64,000 bases of DNA from Anaerolineales bacterium UBA2181. GTDB lineage: Bacteria > Chloroflexota > Anaerolineae > Promineifilales > UBA4811. Below are positions 28,352-36,666 of this stretch, one piece after another (the first letter of the stretch is position 1; each line of letters begins with the position of its first letter). The notes under the pieces were generated by a model. It did no database searches and was not told where the DNA came from. It worked only from the letters and a program-made list of their open reading frames with translations. The DNA lies in contig DCVT01000045.1 of NCBI GenBank assembly GCA_002328075.1, forward strand, positions 1 through 64,000, read 5' to 3'. A program made the position numbers and the translations under genes.

Positions 28352-28481
28352 GTCGCGTCCATCTTGACCGTGGCGCTAGACTGCGATTCCCGCCTGCGTG
28401 TCGGTCGTGCCCGGCGACCGCTGATCCGCCCGAGTCCCGCTCGCTGCGACCCGTCCCGCACACCTGCCGGAACTGAACGCC

Positions 28482-28510
28482 ATTCTACAAGAGACCGGGC
28501 ACCCAGGCAA
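28482..28510 (-). promoter_or_regulatory. Candidate promoter of the GHMP kinase gene
   Basis: On the minus strand TTGCCT (28510-28505), 17 bases, TAGAAT (28487-28482). The leader to ATG 28351 would be about 125 bases. The -35 box matches consensus only partly. Confidence 0.4.
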
Positions 28511-28599
28511 CCGTCGGCTTGAACGCCCGGTCGGGAGGTCGCTCGAACAGTGCCCGCGCCGCGTCAGGTCCGGACGGGGTCGGTCGAGCCGGCCAATGG

Positions 28600-28624
28600 G
28601 CGTCTCAGGCGGGTCCTGAGGCGC
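28600..28624 (-). terminator. Hairpin at the end of the glycan-utilisation operon
   Basis: GCGTCTCAGG and CCTGAGGCGC (plus-strand reading) form a 10-bp stem with one mismatch and a 5-base loop, directly after the stop of the last UROD gene. It lacks a clear U-run but its place fits the end of the long operon. Confidence 0.45.
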
Positions 28625-29764
28625 TCAATCCGAGTCGTCGTAAACACAGCGCCTGGCCTCATCGGCATACGCCTCCAGCAGCCTCAGGTCGGCATCAAAA
28701 AAGTGGTCTGACAGAGATAGGATGTAACCGCCACCTACGCCCGCCTCCTCGAAGCAACGCCGGACCGCCGCTCGCGTCTCGGACTCGCTGCAGTTTAGCA
28801 GGTGGTGGAACTGGTCAAACCCGCCGATCAGACAGACCCGTTGCCCGACGCGTCGCTTGGCCTCAGCCAGATCCACGTCACCGCCCATGGATGGAGGCGT
28901 CAGGGTCTCGAGCGCATCGGCGCCCAAGTCGGCCAGTTCCTCCAGAATGGGCATCATGCCGCCGCATGTGTGATAGACGATACGTTGGCCATAGTGGTGC
29001 GCCAGCGCGATCAGCTCGCGGTCATAAGGTGCCACGAACTCTCGAAAGATCCGGGGCGAGATCACCGTGGTAGACGCATCGCCGCCGCCCAATTCGATGA
29101 GGTCGTACCGCGCGCTTCCTACCGAGTGCAGAAACTTGCCTTTGCGCGCCTGCAGGATGCCGAGCAAGGTGTGCACCCAGGTCGGGTCGTCAAAGGTCGC
29201 CAGGATCAACTGCTGGATGCCCACCAGGCAGGCAGCGTCTTGCCAACACCCGGGCTGACCAAAAAGGTCAAAGCCGCAGACGTGGCCGCGCACCAGACCG
29301 CGCTCGCCCAGGGCGGCCGCAGCCCGGTCGATCTGCGCCACGTCGGCGCAGGGCTCTGGCAGGTATTCCCCCAACAGGTCGATGTCGCTCCGCTCTTTGA
29401 TGATGGGCTCGGTGAGCCACGTGGTCTGCCGGTTCCCTTGCGTGACCGTCGTGAGTTCACCTCGAGGCGTGACGATGCGCCAGCGCAGGGTGTGGTAGTC
29501 GGTCGCGGGGATGGTTTCAGACTCGTATCGCCACTGAGCGGACACGGTGTGACCGTTGCCGTCTAGCCAACTGCGGCCGGGTTGGCCCTGCAGTGGAACC
29601 AACCAGGTATAGGCGTCCAGTCCGAACCGGCCAAAGAACTCGTCGCTGGAGATGCCGCCCATATAGGAGTCCAGAAACGAGGGCATCAGGTGGTGGGTGG
29701 TTGCTGGAAGGCGATCCGGCATCTGCCGTCGCAACGCCGCCAGCATCCGCTGGCGCGAGGTCAT
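28625..29764 (-). CDS. UROD-superfamily protein E (uroporphyrinogen decarboxylase / methylcobamide methyltransferase-like)
   Basis: About 379 residues of the UROD TIM-barrel family. The C-terminal metal motif reads YHTCGG (H265, C267), as in MtaA/CmuA methyltransferases. The third zinc Cys of those enzymes is not present: the equivalent end reads ILSLSDHFFDAD. The Arg/Asp signature of true haem uroporphyrinogen decarboxylase at the N-terminus is missing. GGAGAG stands before ATG 29764, which overrides a longer frame to 29830. Last gene of the operon. Biochemical role unknown; a sugar-linked or corrinoid-independent lyase or methyltransferase is possible. Confidence 0.8.
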   Translation of the reverse strand: MTSRQRMLAALRRQMPDRLPATTHHLMPSFLDSYMGGISSDEFFGRFGLDAYTWLVPLQGQPGRSWLDGNGHTVSAQWRYESETIPATDYHTLRWRIVTPRGELTTVTQGNRQTTWLTEPIIKERSDIDLLGEYLPEPCADVAQIDRAAAALGERGLVRGHVCGFDLFGQPGCWQDAACLVGIQQLILATFDDPTWVHTLLGILQARKGKFLHSVGSARYDLIELGGGDASTTVISPRIFREFVAPYDRELIALAHHYGQRIVYHTCGGMMPILEELADLGADALETLTPPSMGGDVDLAEAKRRVGQRVCLIGGFDQFHHLLNCSESETRAAVRRCFEEAGVGGGYILSLSDHFFDADLRLLEAYADEARRCVYDDSD

Positions 29765-29780
29765 GGTCACAACCGCTCTC

Positions 29781-30794
29781 CTACTCGTGGGCGGCCTGGG
29801 CCATCGCCGCCACGTTCTCCGGCGGAACATCGGGCAGAATCGCCTCGTGGCTGGGGCTGACGATGAGGCGCGGCTCCAGCAACCGGCGCACGCGGTGCAC
29901 CTCGGCCCTCACCTGTTCCGGGGTGCCGTAGGGCAAGATGTCCTGCGCATCGATGCCGCCCAGAAAGGCGACGCGCCCGCCAAAATCCTTGGCAAGTTGC
30001 TCGGCGCTCATCCGGCCGGCGCGGGCCTGCAGCGGGTGCAGGCCGTCCACTCCCGCCTCGATGAGCCAGTTGATCACCCGGTAGATGGAACCACACGAGT
30101 GCAGGAGTACCTGATAACCGTGTCGGTGGCCCTGCTCCGTGAACTGGCGGAACCAGGGCATCACAAACCGGCTGAACAACTGGGGGCTGATCATCAGGTC
30201 GAGTTGGGTTCCGAAATCGTTACCAAAGAAAAACCCGTCGACCAGGTCCCCGGCTGCCTGAAAGAACCGCTCGTTGGCTTCATAGTAAAACTGGCAGACC
30301 CGATCGGTTGCTGCCAACACCACCCGGGGGTGGGTGTGCATCTTGACGAAATAGGTCTCCATGCCGAAAAGGAAACAGAGGTCATGGAAGAACGGGGTCC
30401 AGTGACCGCTGGCGCGATACAGGTCGCCGGCGTCTCGCAGTTGCGCCAGCACCTGGTCGTAATGTAGGTAGTCCGGGTTGGGCCATTCATAGTCGTCCAG
30501 CTGGCTCACCTCCTGCACGTGCGCCAGCGGACCCGGCTGGCCGTGCTCACGCCTGACCATCTCCAGATCGAACATCTGCCGACCGTGCGGGTGCCGATAG
30601 ACGTTGCCGGTCAGCTCCGGGCAGATCCAGATCAGTTCGTCCCCTAGGAGGGCGCGCAGCTCCCTCTGGTTGTTGGTGCCAAAGTGTTGGTGGAGAATCG
30701 GCCACGCGGCCGGGTCGGGGTTGCCCAGCCAAAAGCCGCAGTGGTCGGCCGGCTCGCCGGCGATGATGGCCCGGACTCGCTCTCGGCCTTTCAT
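29781..30794 (-). CDS. UROD-superfamily protein D
   Basis: About 337 residues. The protein starts MKGRERVRAIIAGEPADH, close to the opening of the other family members here, has a central FGNDFGTQ segment, and the metal motif LHSCGS (H232, C234). In place of the third Cys it has SPSHEAI near the end. ATG 30794 overlaps the stop of the esterase gene (ATGA), which sets the start. Sixteen bases separate its stop from the next UROD start. It is closest to protein B (39522-40514) in the GDDYGTQ/GNDFGTQ segment. Confidence 0.8.
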   Translation of the reverse strand: MKGRERVRAIIAGEPADHCGFWLGNPDPAAWPILHQHFGTNNQRELRALLGDELIWICPELTGNVYRHPHGRQMFDLEMVRREHGQPGPLAHVQEVSQLDDYEWPNPDYLHYDQVLAQLRDAGDLYRASGHWTPFFHDLCFLFGMETYFVKMHTHPRVVLAATDRVCQFYYEANERFFQAAGDLVDGFFFGNDFGTQLDLMISPQLFSRFVMPWFRQFTEQGHRHGYQVLLHSCGSIYRVINWLIEAGVDGLHPLQARAGRMSAEQLAKDFGGRVAFLGGIDAQDILPYGTPEQVRAEVHRVRRLLEPRLIVSPSHEAILPDVPPENVAAMAQAAHE

Positions 30795-31771
30795 GCGTAA
30801 AGGTCGGGCCACAGGGAGCGGAGCAACTGGATCTGCTCCCGTTTCTGATAGACATCGCCGCCCTCGTGGCCGTTGTAGGGCCACACCTTGATCTCTTTGG
30901 GGCCCGCGTAATGGTTGTAGGCGGCAAAGATGGTGGAGGGCGGGCAGGTCATGTCCATCAGGCCCACCGAAAAGAGCGCCCGCGCCTTGGCCCGCGCGCC
31001 CAGGTTAACACCGTCAAAATACGAGAGCGTGTTAAAGACCACGTCGACCTTGTCCCGGTGTATCTGGCAATAGCCGGCAATCTCGTTATAGGGCACCGTA
31101 TCGGTGATCTCGGTCGCCCGGCGATAGTGGCAAAGGTAGGGCAGGTCAGGCATAGCCACCGCCACCTTGGGGTCCAGCCCGCTGACGGCCAGCGTGATGC
31201 CACCGCCCTGGCTGCCGCCGGTCACCGCCACTCGATCGGGGTCTACCGCTGAATGGGAACGGGCTGCCTGCACCGCCCGCACTGCGTCGGTAAAGACCCG
31301 CCGGTAAAAGTAGGTGCGGGGATGCAGGATGCCACGGGTCATGAACCCGGGAAGCTGTGGATTGGAGCCGTCGACTTCGATGTCTGGCGTGTCACCCGGG
31401 CACCACATGCTGCCTTGCCCCCGGGTGTCCATCACCAGGTGGGCATACCCGGCCGCGCTCCACAATAGCCAGGTCATGGGAAAGCTCCGGCCGCCGCCAT
31501 AGCCGATGAACTCGACCACGCAGGGCAGTGGCCTGCTGCGTTGGCGGGGCAGCATGAACCAGGCCCTGATGGGCTGCCCTCCATACCCGCGATAGGTGAC
31601 GTCATAGGTCTCGATCGTGCGCAGCCCGAAATCAACCGGCTCAAAGGTGGCGTCCAGGGGGTAACCGGCTGCCTCTCTTAACGTCTCTTGCCAAAAAGCG
31701 TCAAAGTCGTCGGCCTCGGTGCGGGGCGGCCGATAGGTGAGCAGTTGTTCCAGGGGCAGGTCAAAAAGCAT
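30791..31771 (-). CDS. Acetyl-xylan-esterase / cephalosporin-C deacetylase-like hydrolase (AXE1 family)
   Basis: About 326 residues, alpha/beta-hydrolase fold, no signal peptide. The N-terminus (DLPLEQLLTYRPPRTEADDF) matches the AXE1 family; the nucleophile elbow is GGSQGG with S187; DMTCPPS holds the probable Asp and NGHEGG the His. Family members remove acetyl groups from short acetylated sugars in the cytoplasm. GGAGGA stands 5 bases before ATG 31771. Lying inside a mannosidase operon, it probably deacetylates imported oligosaccharides. Confidence 0.85.
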   Translation of the reverse strand: MLFDLPLEQLLTYRPPRTEADDFDAFWQETLREAAGYPLDATFEPVDFGLRTIETYDVTYRGYGGQPIRAWFMLPRQRSRPLPCVVEFIGYGGGRSFPMTWLLWSAAGYAHLVMDTRGQGSMWCPGDTPDIEVDGSNPQLPGFMTRGILHPRTYFYRRVFTDAVRAVQAARSHSAVDPDRVAVTGGSQGGGITLAVSGLDPKVAVAMPDLPYLCHYRRATEITDTVPYNEIAGYCQIHRDKVDVVFNTLSYFDGVNLGARAKARALFSVGLMDMTCPPSTIFAAYNHYAGPKEIKVWPYNGHEGGDVYQKREQIQLLRSLWPDLYA

Positions 31772-31838
31772 GGTTTCCTCCGTCAATCTACCTGTCTTTC
31801 GGTGGTCTGTTCGGTGGGCATGTCCGGGTTCGGCTCGG

Positions 31839-32876
31839 TCACGTATAGTGACCCAGTTCCTCTGCCAGCTCCCAGATGCGTTGAATCCGCTCTGGCGGCA
31901 CCGAGGGAGCCACCGAACAAGCGCTGCTCAAAACAAAGCCTCCGCCGGGTTTGCCCGCCAGGACGGTTTGCCGAATGGCTTCGTCCACCTGCGCGTCGGT
32001 GCCCTGTAGCAGGATGTTGACCGAATCCAGGTTTCCCTTTAGAAAGAGCCGGTCGCCCACGCGGGCCTTGGCCTGCGCCAGGGTCACGTCGCCCAGCGGC
32101 GGTGGGTCCATGCACTCGATGCCGTCAACGCCGGTCTCTGCCATCAGTTCCAACCGGTCCGAGATGAACCCGCACGTGTGCAGGTACGAGAATCCGCCCG
32201 CGTCCCGGATAGCGTTTGCCAGGTATTGCACCGACGGCAACACCATCCTGCGATACAGCGCCGGCGAGACGAACGATGAGCCGGAATAGGGCGAGGAGAT
32301 CTGAATGCTCTCCAGGCCGCCCAACATCACCTGCGCCCTGGCCCAGGCGGCGTTCACGCGGTCGAAATAGCGCACCAGGGCCTGAAAACGGGCCGGATCC
32401 CGAATCGTCGCCACCAGCGCTTCCTCCAGGCGGGGGAACCACTGAATGGCGCTGGAGAACCCGTCCGGAGTCCATCCGCCGATGTGATAGTTTTCGCCCA
32501 GGGTCTCGCGCGCCAGCCTGCTGCTGTAGAACTGCTCGGCGGTATAGTGGGCCACGTCGGGCTCCCACTGCTCCGGATCGGCCCGATCCAGCATATGGGA
32601 GGGGTCGCCGACCGGCACACTGCCCAGCGCGGACCTTATCCAGTCGTCGACCCGGGCCCCGGCCGGGTAGCCCGGCAGGTAGATGACCAGGCCGTCAGAG
32701 TGGTAGTGCCGGGTCATGCTGCACTCGGCGGCGATCAACTCCTCAATGGTCTGGGGCAGAGCCCCGTCCGGCGCGCCGTGGCGCAGAATGTGCTCCAGGC
32801 TCAATAGGCACCAGACCGGCACGCGGTCTGGTTGCCCCCGCCTCATGACTGTGTTGATGCGCTGTCGGCCGTTCAT
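31839..32876 (-). CDS. UROD-superfamily protein C, with complete HxC...C metal motif
   Basis: 345 residues. It starts NGRQRINTVMRRGQPDRVPV, typical of the UROD/MtaA group. The motif YLHTCGF gives H233 and C235, and C320 in LSSACSVAPSVPPE is where MtaA-type corrinoid methyltransferases have their third zinc Cys. It is the only one of the five UROD proteins here with all three, so it is the best candidate for a methyl-transferring enzyme. No corrinoid protein is encoded nearby. It lies 34 bases after the isomerase-like gene and 67 bases before the esterase start. Confidence 0.82.
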   Translation of the reverse strand: MNGRQRINTVMRRGQPDRVPVWCLLSLEHILRHGAPDGALPQTIEELIAAECSMTRHYHSDGLVIYLPGYPAGARVDDWIRSALGSVPVGDPSHMLDRADPEQWEPDVAHYTAEQFYSSRLARETLGENYHIGGWTPDGFSSAIQWFPRLEEALVATIRDPARFQALVRYFDRVNAAWARAQVMLGGLESIQISSPYSGSSFVSPALYRRMVLPSVQYLANAIRDAGGFSYLHTCGFISDRLELMAETGVDGIECMDPPPLGDVTLAQAKARVGDRLFLKGNLDSVNILLQGTDAQVDEAIRQTVLAGKPGGGFVLSSACSVAPSVPPERIQRIWELAEELGHYT

Positions 32877-32910
32877 GGTCCCATCAGTCCGCGCCTGACG
32901 TTGCGCACCC

Positions 32911-34698
32911 TCAGCGCAGCCGTGCCTTGACCACCTGGCACGACGTCGTCCCCCGGTTGACGAGGCGAAAACGCCCCAGGCAAGCCGGCACGATCACCGT
33001 CTCCGAGTAGCGAAACCGCAGGCTCCTCGCCGGATCGTCCGGCGACACCAATTCCACCGACTCGCCCTCCACCAGCGTCATGACGCAGAAATGTCCGTCG
33101 GTTGCATCCTCGATCTCCCGGTCGAATTCCAGGCGGAACACGATGTGAAAGAACTCGGGCCGGTCCCCGATGAGGTATTCGGCCCAACCCGCGCCCGACC
33201 TGATGAGGAGCGGCGACGGTTTGAGGTGCGCATTGACCCAACGGCTCCTGCGGAACCACTTGATCACCTGAAACGCATGGTCCAAGTGAATGGGCCGCAT
33301 CACCCCGTTCAGGTCCGGGCGCAGGTGGTCATAGATCTTGAACGTGTAGCGGTAGGTCGTAGCGCTGACCTCCAGAACCACCAGGCCTTCGCCCGAACCG
33401 TGAACCGTTCCCGGCGGGATGAGGAGTAGGTCGTGCTTTTTGGCGGGCACGTGGTGGACAAAGCGGCGGTAATCGAAAGCTACCCCCTTTTCGTCGGCGA
33501 GGCGTGCCGCCTGCCTAAAGGCCTCCTTGTCAATGCCCTCCACCAGGCCGAGGTTGACGGTGGCACCCTCTTTTCCGTCCACGATATAGTACATCTCGCC
33601 CTGGTGATAGGGCTCGCCAAAACAGCGCCGTACATGCGCCGTAGTCGGGTGCACCTGGATGGAGAGGTCGCCGCCGGCCATGGTGTCCAAATAGTCGAAC
33701 CGTATGGGAAACTCGCCGCCGAAGCGGCGCCGGGGTACCCAACCCAGCACCCGGTCATACTCGAGGTGAAAAAAGGTGGTCCAGGGTAGCTCGACCAGGG
33801 TAACACCCAGGTCGATGAGCAGACTCATCTCCTGGGCAATGACCTCGAAACTCCAGGCGCAATTGACCCACTCCTCCGGCAATTCCCGTATCTCTTTGAG
33901 CCATTGGCCGCCCCAGGGGCCCGGCTCGTACATGTATTTCAGCTTGAAGGGCATGGCGGCAATGGCAGCGGCGGTTTTTCGCAACGCTCCAGCGGAGAGG
34001 AGCACGGGCTCGCGGTTCGCGTCGAGGTAATAGTCCAACCGGTTCAGCAGCCGATTCCGGTGCCGGTCATGAACCTGGAAATCGACATAGTACAGGCGCT
34101 TGGGGCTGATGCTCTGAGTCTTGCCGGCCAGACGGCTCCAACTGGCGTTGCGCCGGAGCGCCTCCTCCCGGGTCAGGTCGGCATACACGGCCAGGTCGTA
34201 CAGCGAGCGTAACCGGCCGGTCAACGCGCCGGCGCCGTAGCAGACCAGCACCCGGGGTTGACGTACGACCTTTTTCCGGCGCCAACGGACGATCTCGGCC
34301 CGAAGCTCGGCCACTCGGGTGGGGTCCATCAGGCTGGTTAGCCCCTTTTTGTAGAGCCGCCCAAAGACGGGATCGTCGCTCAAGTGGGGCGCCAGCAACG
34401 CCTCCAGGGCTGCCGGCTCCTGGAAGCAGCGCTGAGCATCTAGGAAGGTGGTTTCCATGCCGTGCCGGTCAAACGCGCGTCGCAGCGGGTCGGTGACGGC
34501 CGGCCAATCGGTGCCGGCGTACCCGTCGATGGCCACCGCGCAGGCCGAGTCGGCGCGGCCTTGGACGACTGCCAGCACTCGCTGGCTGAGGTGGGTGCCG
34601 ATGGCTTCCCAACCGGCAGCTACCACATCCTCCGGGTCCCATGAAAGGTCCGGCTGGTTGAGCGATTCGGTTCGAGCGCGGTAATCCAGTGTGGTCAT
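32911..34698 (-). CDS. Two-part protein: kinase-like N-terminus and class I mannose-6-phosphate-isomerase-like cupin
   Basis: About 595 residues. The C-terminal two thirds are a ManA-type cupin: Q348-V-H350 in SIQVHPTT, a Glu in GEMYYIVDG and a His in PPGTVHGSGEG make up the zinc set of class I isomerases. The first 200 residues (AVAIDGYAGTDWPAV, then TFLDAQRCFQEP) recall uridine-kinase-like proteins but lack a clear P-loop, so they may be inactive. It probably isomerises mannose-type sugar phosphates to keto forms. ATG 34698 is chosen; the open frame goes back to 34983 over the previous gene. It lies 41 bases after the unrecognised gene. Confidence 0.72.
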   Translation of the reverse strand: MTTLDYRARTESLNQPDLSWDPEDVVAAGWEAIGTHLSQRVLAVVQGRADSACAVAIDGYAGTDWPAVTDPLRRAFDRHGMETTFLDAQRCFQEPAALEALLAPHLSDDPVFGRLYKKGLTSLMDPTRVAELRAEIVRWRRKKVVRQPRVLVCYGAGALTGRLRSLYDLAVYADLTREEALRRNASWSRLAGKTQSISPKRLYYVDFQVHDRHRNRLLNRLDYYLDANREPVLLSAGALRKTAAAIAAMPFKLKYMYEPGPWGGQWLKEIRELPEEWVNCAWSFEVIAQEMSLLIDLGVTLVELPWTTFFHLEYDRVLGWVPRRRFGGEFPIRFDYLDTMAGGDLSIQVHPTTAHVRRCFGEPYHQGEMYYIVDGKEGATVNLGLVEGIDKEAFRQAARLADEKGVAFDYRRFVHHVPAKKHDLLLIPPGTVHGSGEGLVVLEVSATTYRYTFKIYDHLRPDLNGVMRPIHLDHAFQVIKWFRRSRWVNAHLKPSPLLIRSGAGWAEYLIGDRPEFFHIVFRLEFDREIEDATDGHFCVMTLVEGESVELVSPDDPARSLRFRYSETVIVPACLGRFRLVNRGTTSCQVVKARLR

Positions 34699-34739
34699 GG
34701 TTCGTCCTGGTTCCGACAGCGCGCTTCCCAGTGGGCCGC

Positions 34740-36611
34740 CTAGGTTATCAGTCCCATCTCTCGCCCCAAGCGGGCAAGTCGCGCCACCTCGTGGGGTTTG
34801 GCCAGAAAGAGCCTGCCGCTCTCGCCGCCGTCGCGGGCGTAGGTCATGACCTGTTGAACGACGTGCAGGCTCAGCCCCTTGGAGGCGATCCCAAAATAGC
34901 ACGGCGCCATCCCCCAAAACGGCGAGTCTAGCCCCAATATGATCCAGCCCGGCCGTCGCTCCTGGACCATGGTTCGCTCCCACCGCCGCAGGTCCTCCAT
35001 CGGCTTCCAGCTCCAGTGCTCGGACTGCTGGTTCAGGGCGATGAAACCGTCCTTCGAATAGACAATGTGAGCAGGCTGGTTTTCGTTCTTGTAGGTGATC
35101 ATATAGTCAAAGCCGGCCTGGCGAATCACCTCAAAGGGAGGTTCGGCGGTGTCATGACGATATTGGGGACAGGCATCCTGAAAGGGATAGTAGCCCAGTG
35201 GCACGTGGCGGTCTCCGGCGCGTTCTCGGATGACGTCTTGGGCCGCTCGAAGGTTGCGCAGCAGCGCCTCCCCGCTCAGGTAACCCTGGGCTTCGGTAGC
35301 TACTCCCATGCCGGCGCTGACCATCAGCGGCTCGCTGGATGGAAAAACCCCGCCCATCTCCTTGCTCAGGTAGAGCTGCTCCACCTGATCTTCCGCAAAC
35401 TGCCACCAGGTGGCCGGAAAGGCAATGCCTGCGACCAGCCCATCAATCGAATGCAGATCCAAGTGCCGTGCCAGCACCGGCAGGTGACCCAGGTCCGACG
35501 CATAGTGCATAAAGCAGACCGGAATCCGGCCGGTGGCGAGCTGCTCCCGGAGCCAATCGTCGCTGGCCTCCACTTCCCAGGGAGCGGGTGTATCTGGCAG
35601 CCACGAGCGGTCCAGCCGAATCAACTCCTTGGCCGTGATCCCCACCTCTACGTCGTGCGCCAACGAAAGGACGATATCCTTTTTTGAAAGGTCGGCAATG
35701 ACCATGTCATTGTAGACCTGGCTGCCCCAGACCAGCTTGTTGCCCACCAGGTCGGTCAGCTCACCCAATAGCTCGGCTGCCTGGGGCAGCGATCGCACCG
35801 CCCCAATGGGAAGGATCCGATCACGCAGGTATTTGGGGGTCCATCGCAAGGTGATGGGGTCGTTGCCCACCGCCAATCCCCTGGCCCGGTGAATCCAACG
35901 GTGGGCGATTCGGCCGGTGACGGTGGCATAATTGTCATCCGGCAGCACCGTGTCGATGATATCGACGTCCAAGCCCAAGCGCTGGAATTGGGCGGCGGCG
36001 TCCTCCGGGCAAAAGATCAGATGGACCCGCTCAAGGCCCAACGCCACCAGTCGGGTGACCTCTGCGTCATCCATCTCGTAGTGGAGCGCCAACGCCCGCC
36101 GGAAAAAGGCCTCCGGGAAACAAAAGGTGTCCAGCCGCGACATGCCGGGGATCACAAACTCACCCAGCTCGACGCGTTCGTTGGGAAAGGAAAACGGTGC
36201 CGATGGAAACACCACTGCCTCGGCCGGAAGGGGGTAGTTTAGCAACCGAAAGACGGTAAGCAAAAGATCGACCAGCCCGGCCGAGTTCTTCTTGATGAGG
36301 GTAGCATTCCCCCGCGCCTGCAGAAAGCGCTCGAACTGGATGGGAACCTCTTCGGTGAGCGCCACCATGTAGATGTGCCGGTAAAAGTTGGCCAGGTAGT
36401 GAAACTGCTGGTCGTGTTTGTTGCCGGTGTAGGGCATGGCGTCGCCGATATCCGCCACGCTGGGCCGCACGCAGAAATAGCCGTCATAGTCCAACCCCAC
36501 TTGCTCTGCTAGCCAGGCCAGCACCGGCAGCACGGTCGCCCGCGCCGGGCAGGCTTCGTGGCTGTAGAAAAAGATCAGATCGGTCGACTGTTTCTCACGA
36601 TCGTGGTTCAT
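34740..36611 (-). CDS. Unrecognised 623-aa protein of the glycan operon
   Basis: A soluble protein with no signal peptide or membrane helix; I cannot place it in a family. It starts DLIFFYSHEACPARATVLPVL, has a Trp-rich central segment with AFPATWWQFAEDQVEQL, and a C-terminal part with WIILGLDSPFWGMAPC and GRLFLAKPHEVARLARL. The second half has the rhythm of a (beta/alpha) barrel of the polysaccharide-deacetylase or GH57 sort, but no metal motif is clear. GAGAGGCAGAG precedes ATG 36611. It sits between alpha-mannosidase and the isomerase-like gene and is probably a sugar-acting enzyme. Function unassigned. Confidence 0.7.
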   Translation of the reverse strand: MNHDREKQSTDLIFFYSHEACPARATVLPVLAWLAEQVGLDYDGYFCVRPSVADIGDAMPYTGNKHDQQFHYLANFYRHIYMVALTEEVPIQFERFLQARGNATLIKKNSAGLVDLLLTVFRLLNYPLPAEAVVFPSAPFSFPNERVELGEFVIPGMSRLDTFCFPEAFFRRALALHYEMDDAEVTRLVALGLERVHLIFCPEDAAAQFQRLGLDVDIIDTVLPDDNYATVTGRIAHRWIHRARGLAVGNDPITLRWTPKYLRDRILPIGAVRSLPQAAELLGELTDLVGNKLVWGSQVYNDMVIADLSKKDIVLSLAHDVEVGITAKELIRLDRSWLPDTPAPWEVEASDDWLREQLATGRIPVCFMHYASDLGHLPVLARHLDLHSIDGLVAGIAFPATWWQFAEDQVEQLYLSKEMGGVFPSSEPLMVSAGMGVATEAQGYLSGEALLRNLRAAQDVIRERAGDRHVPLGYYPFQDACPQYRHDTAEPPFEVIRQAGFDYMITYKNENQPAHIVYSKDGFIALNQQSEHWSWKPMEDLRRWERTMVQERRPGWIILGLDSPFWGMAPCYFGIASKGLSLHVVQQVMTYARDGGESGRLFLAKPHEVARLARLGREMGLIT

Positions 36612-36666
36612 CGTCAAACTCTGCCTCTCTGCTGACCGCCGCGAACGCCACGCGGCGTTCTAATGC

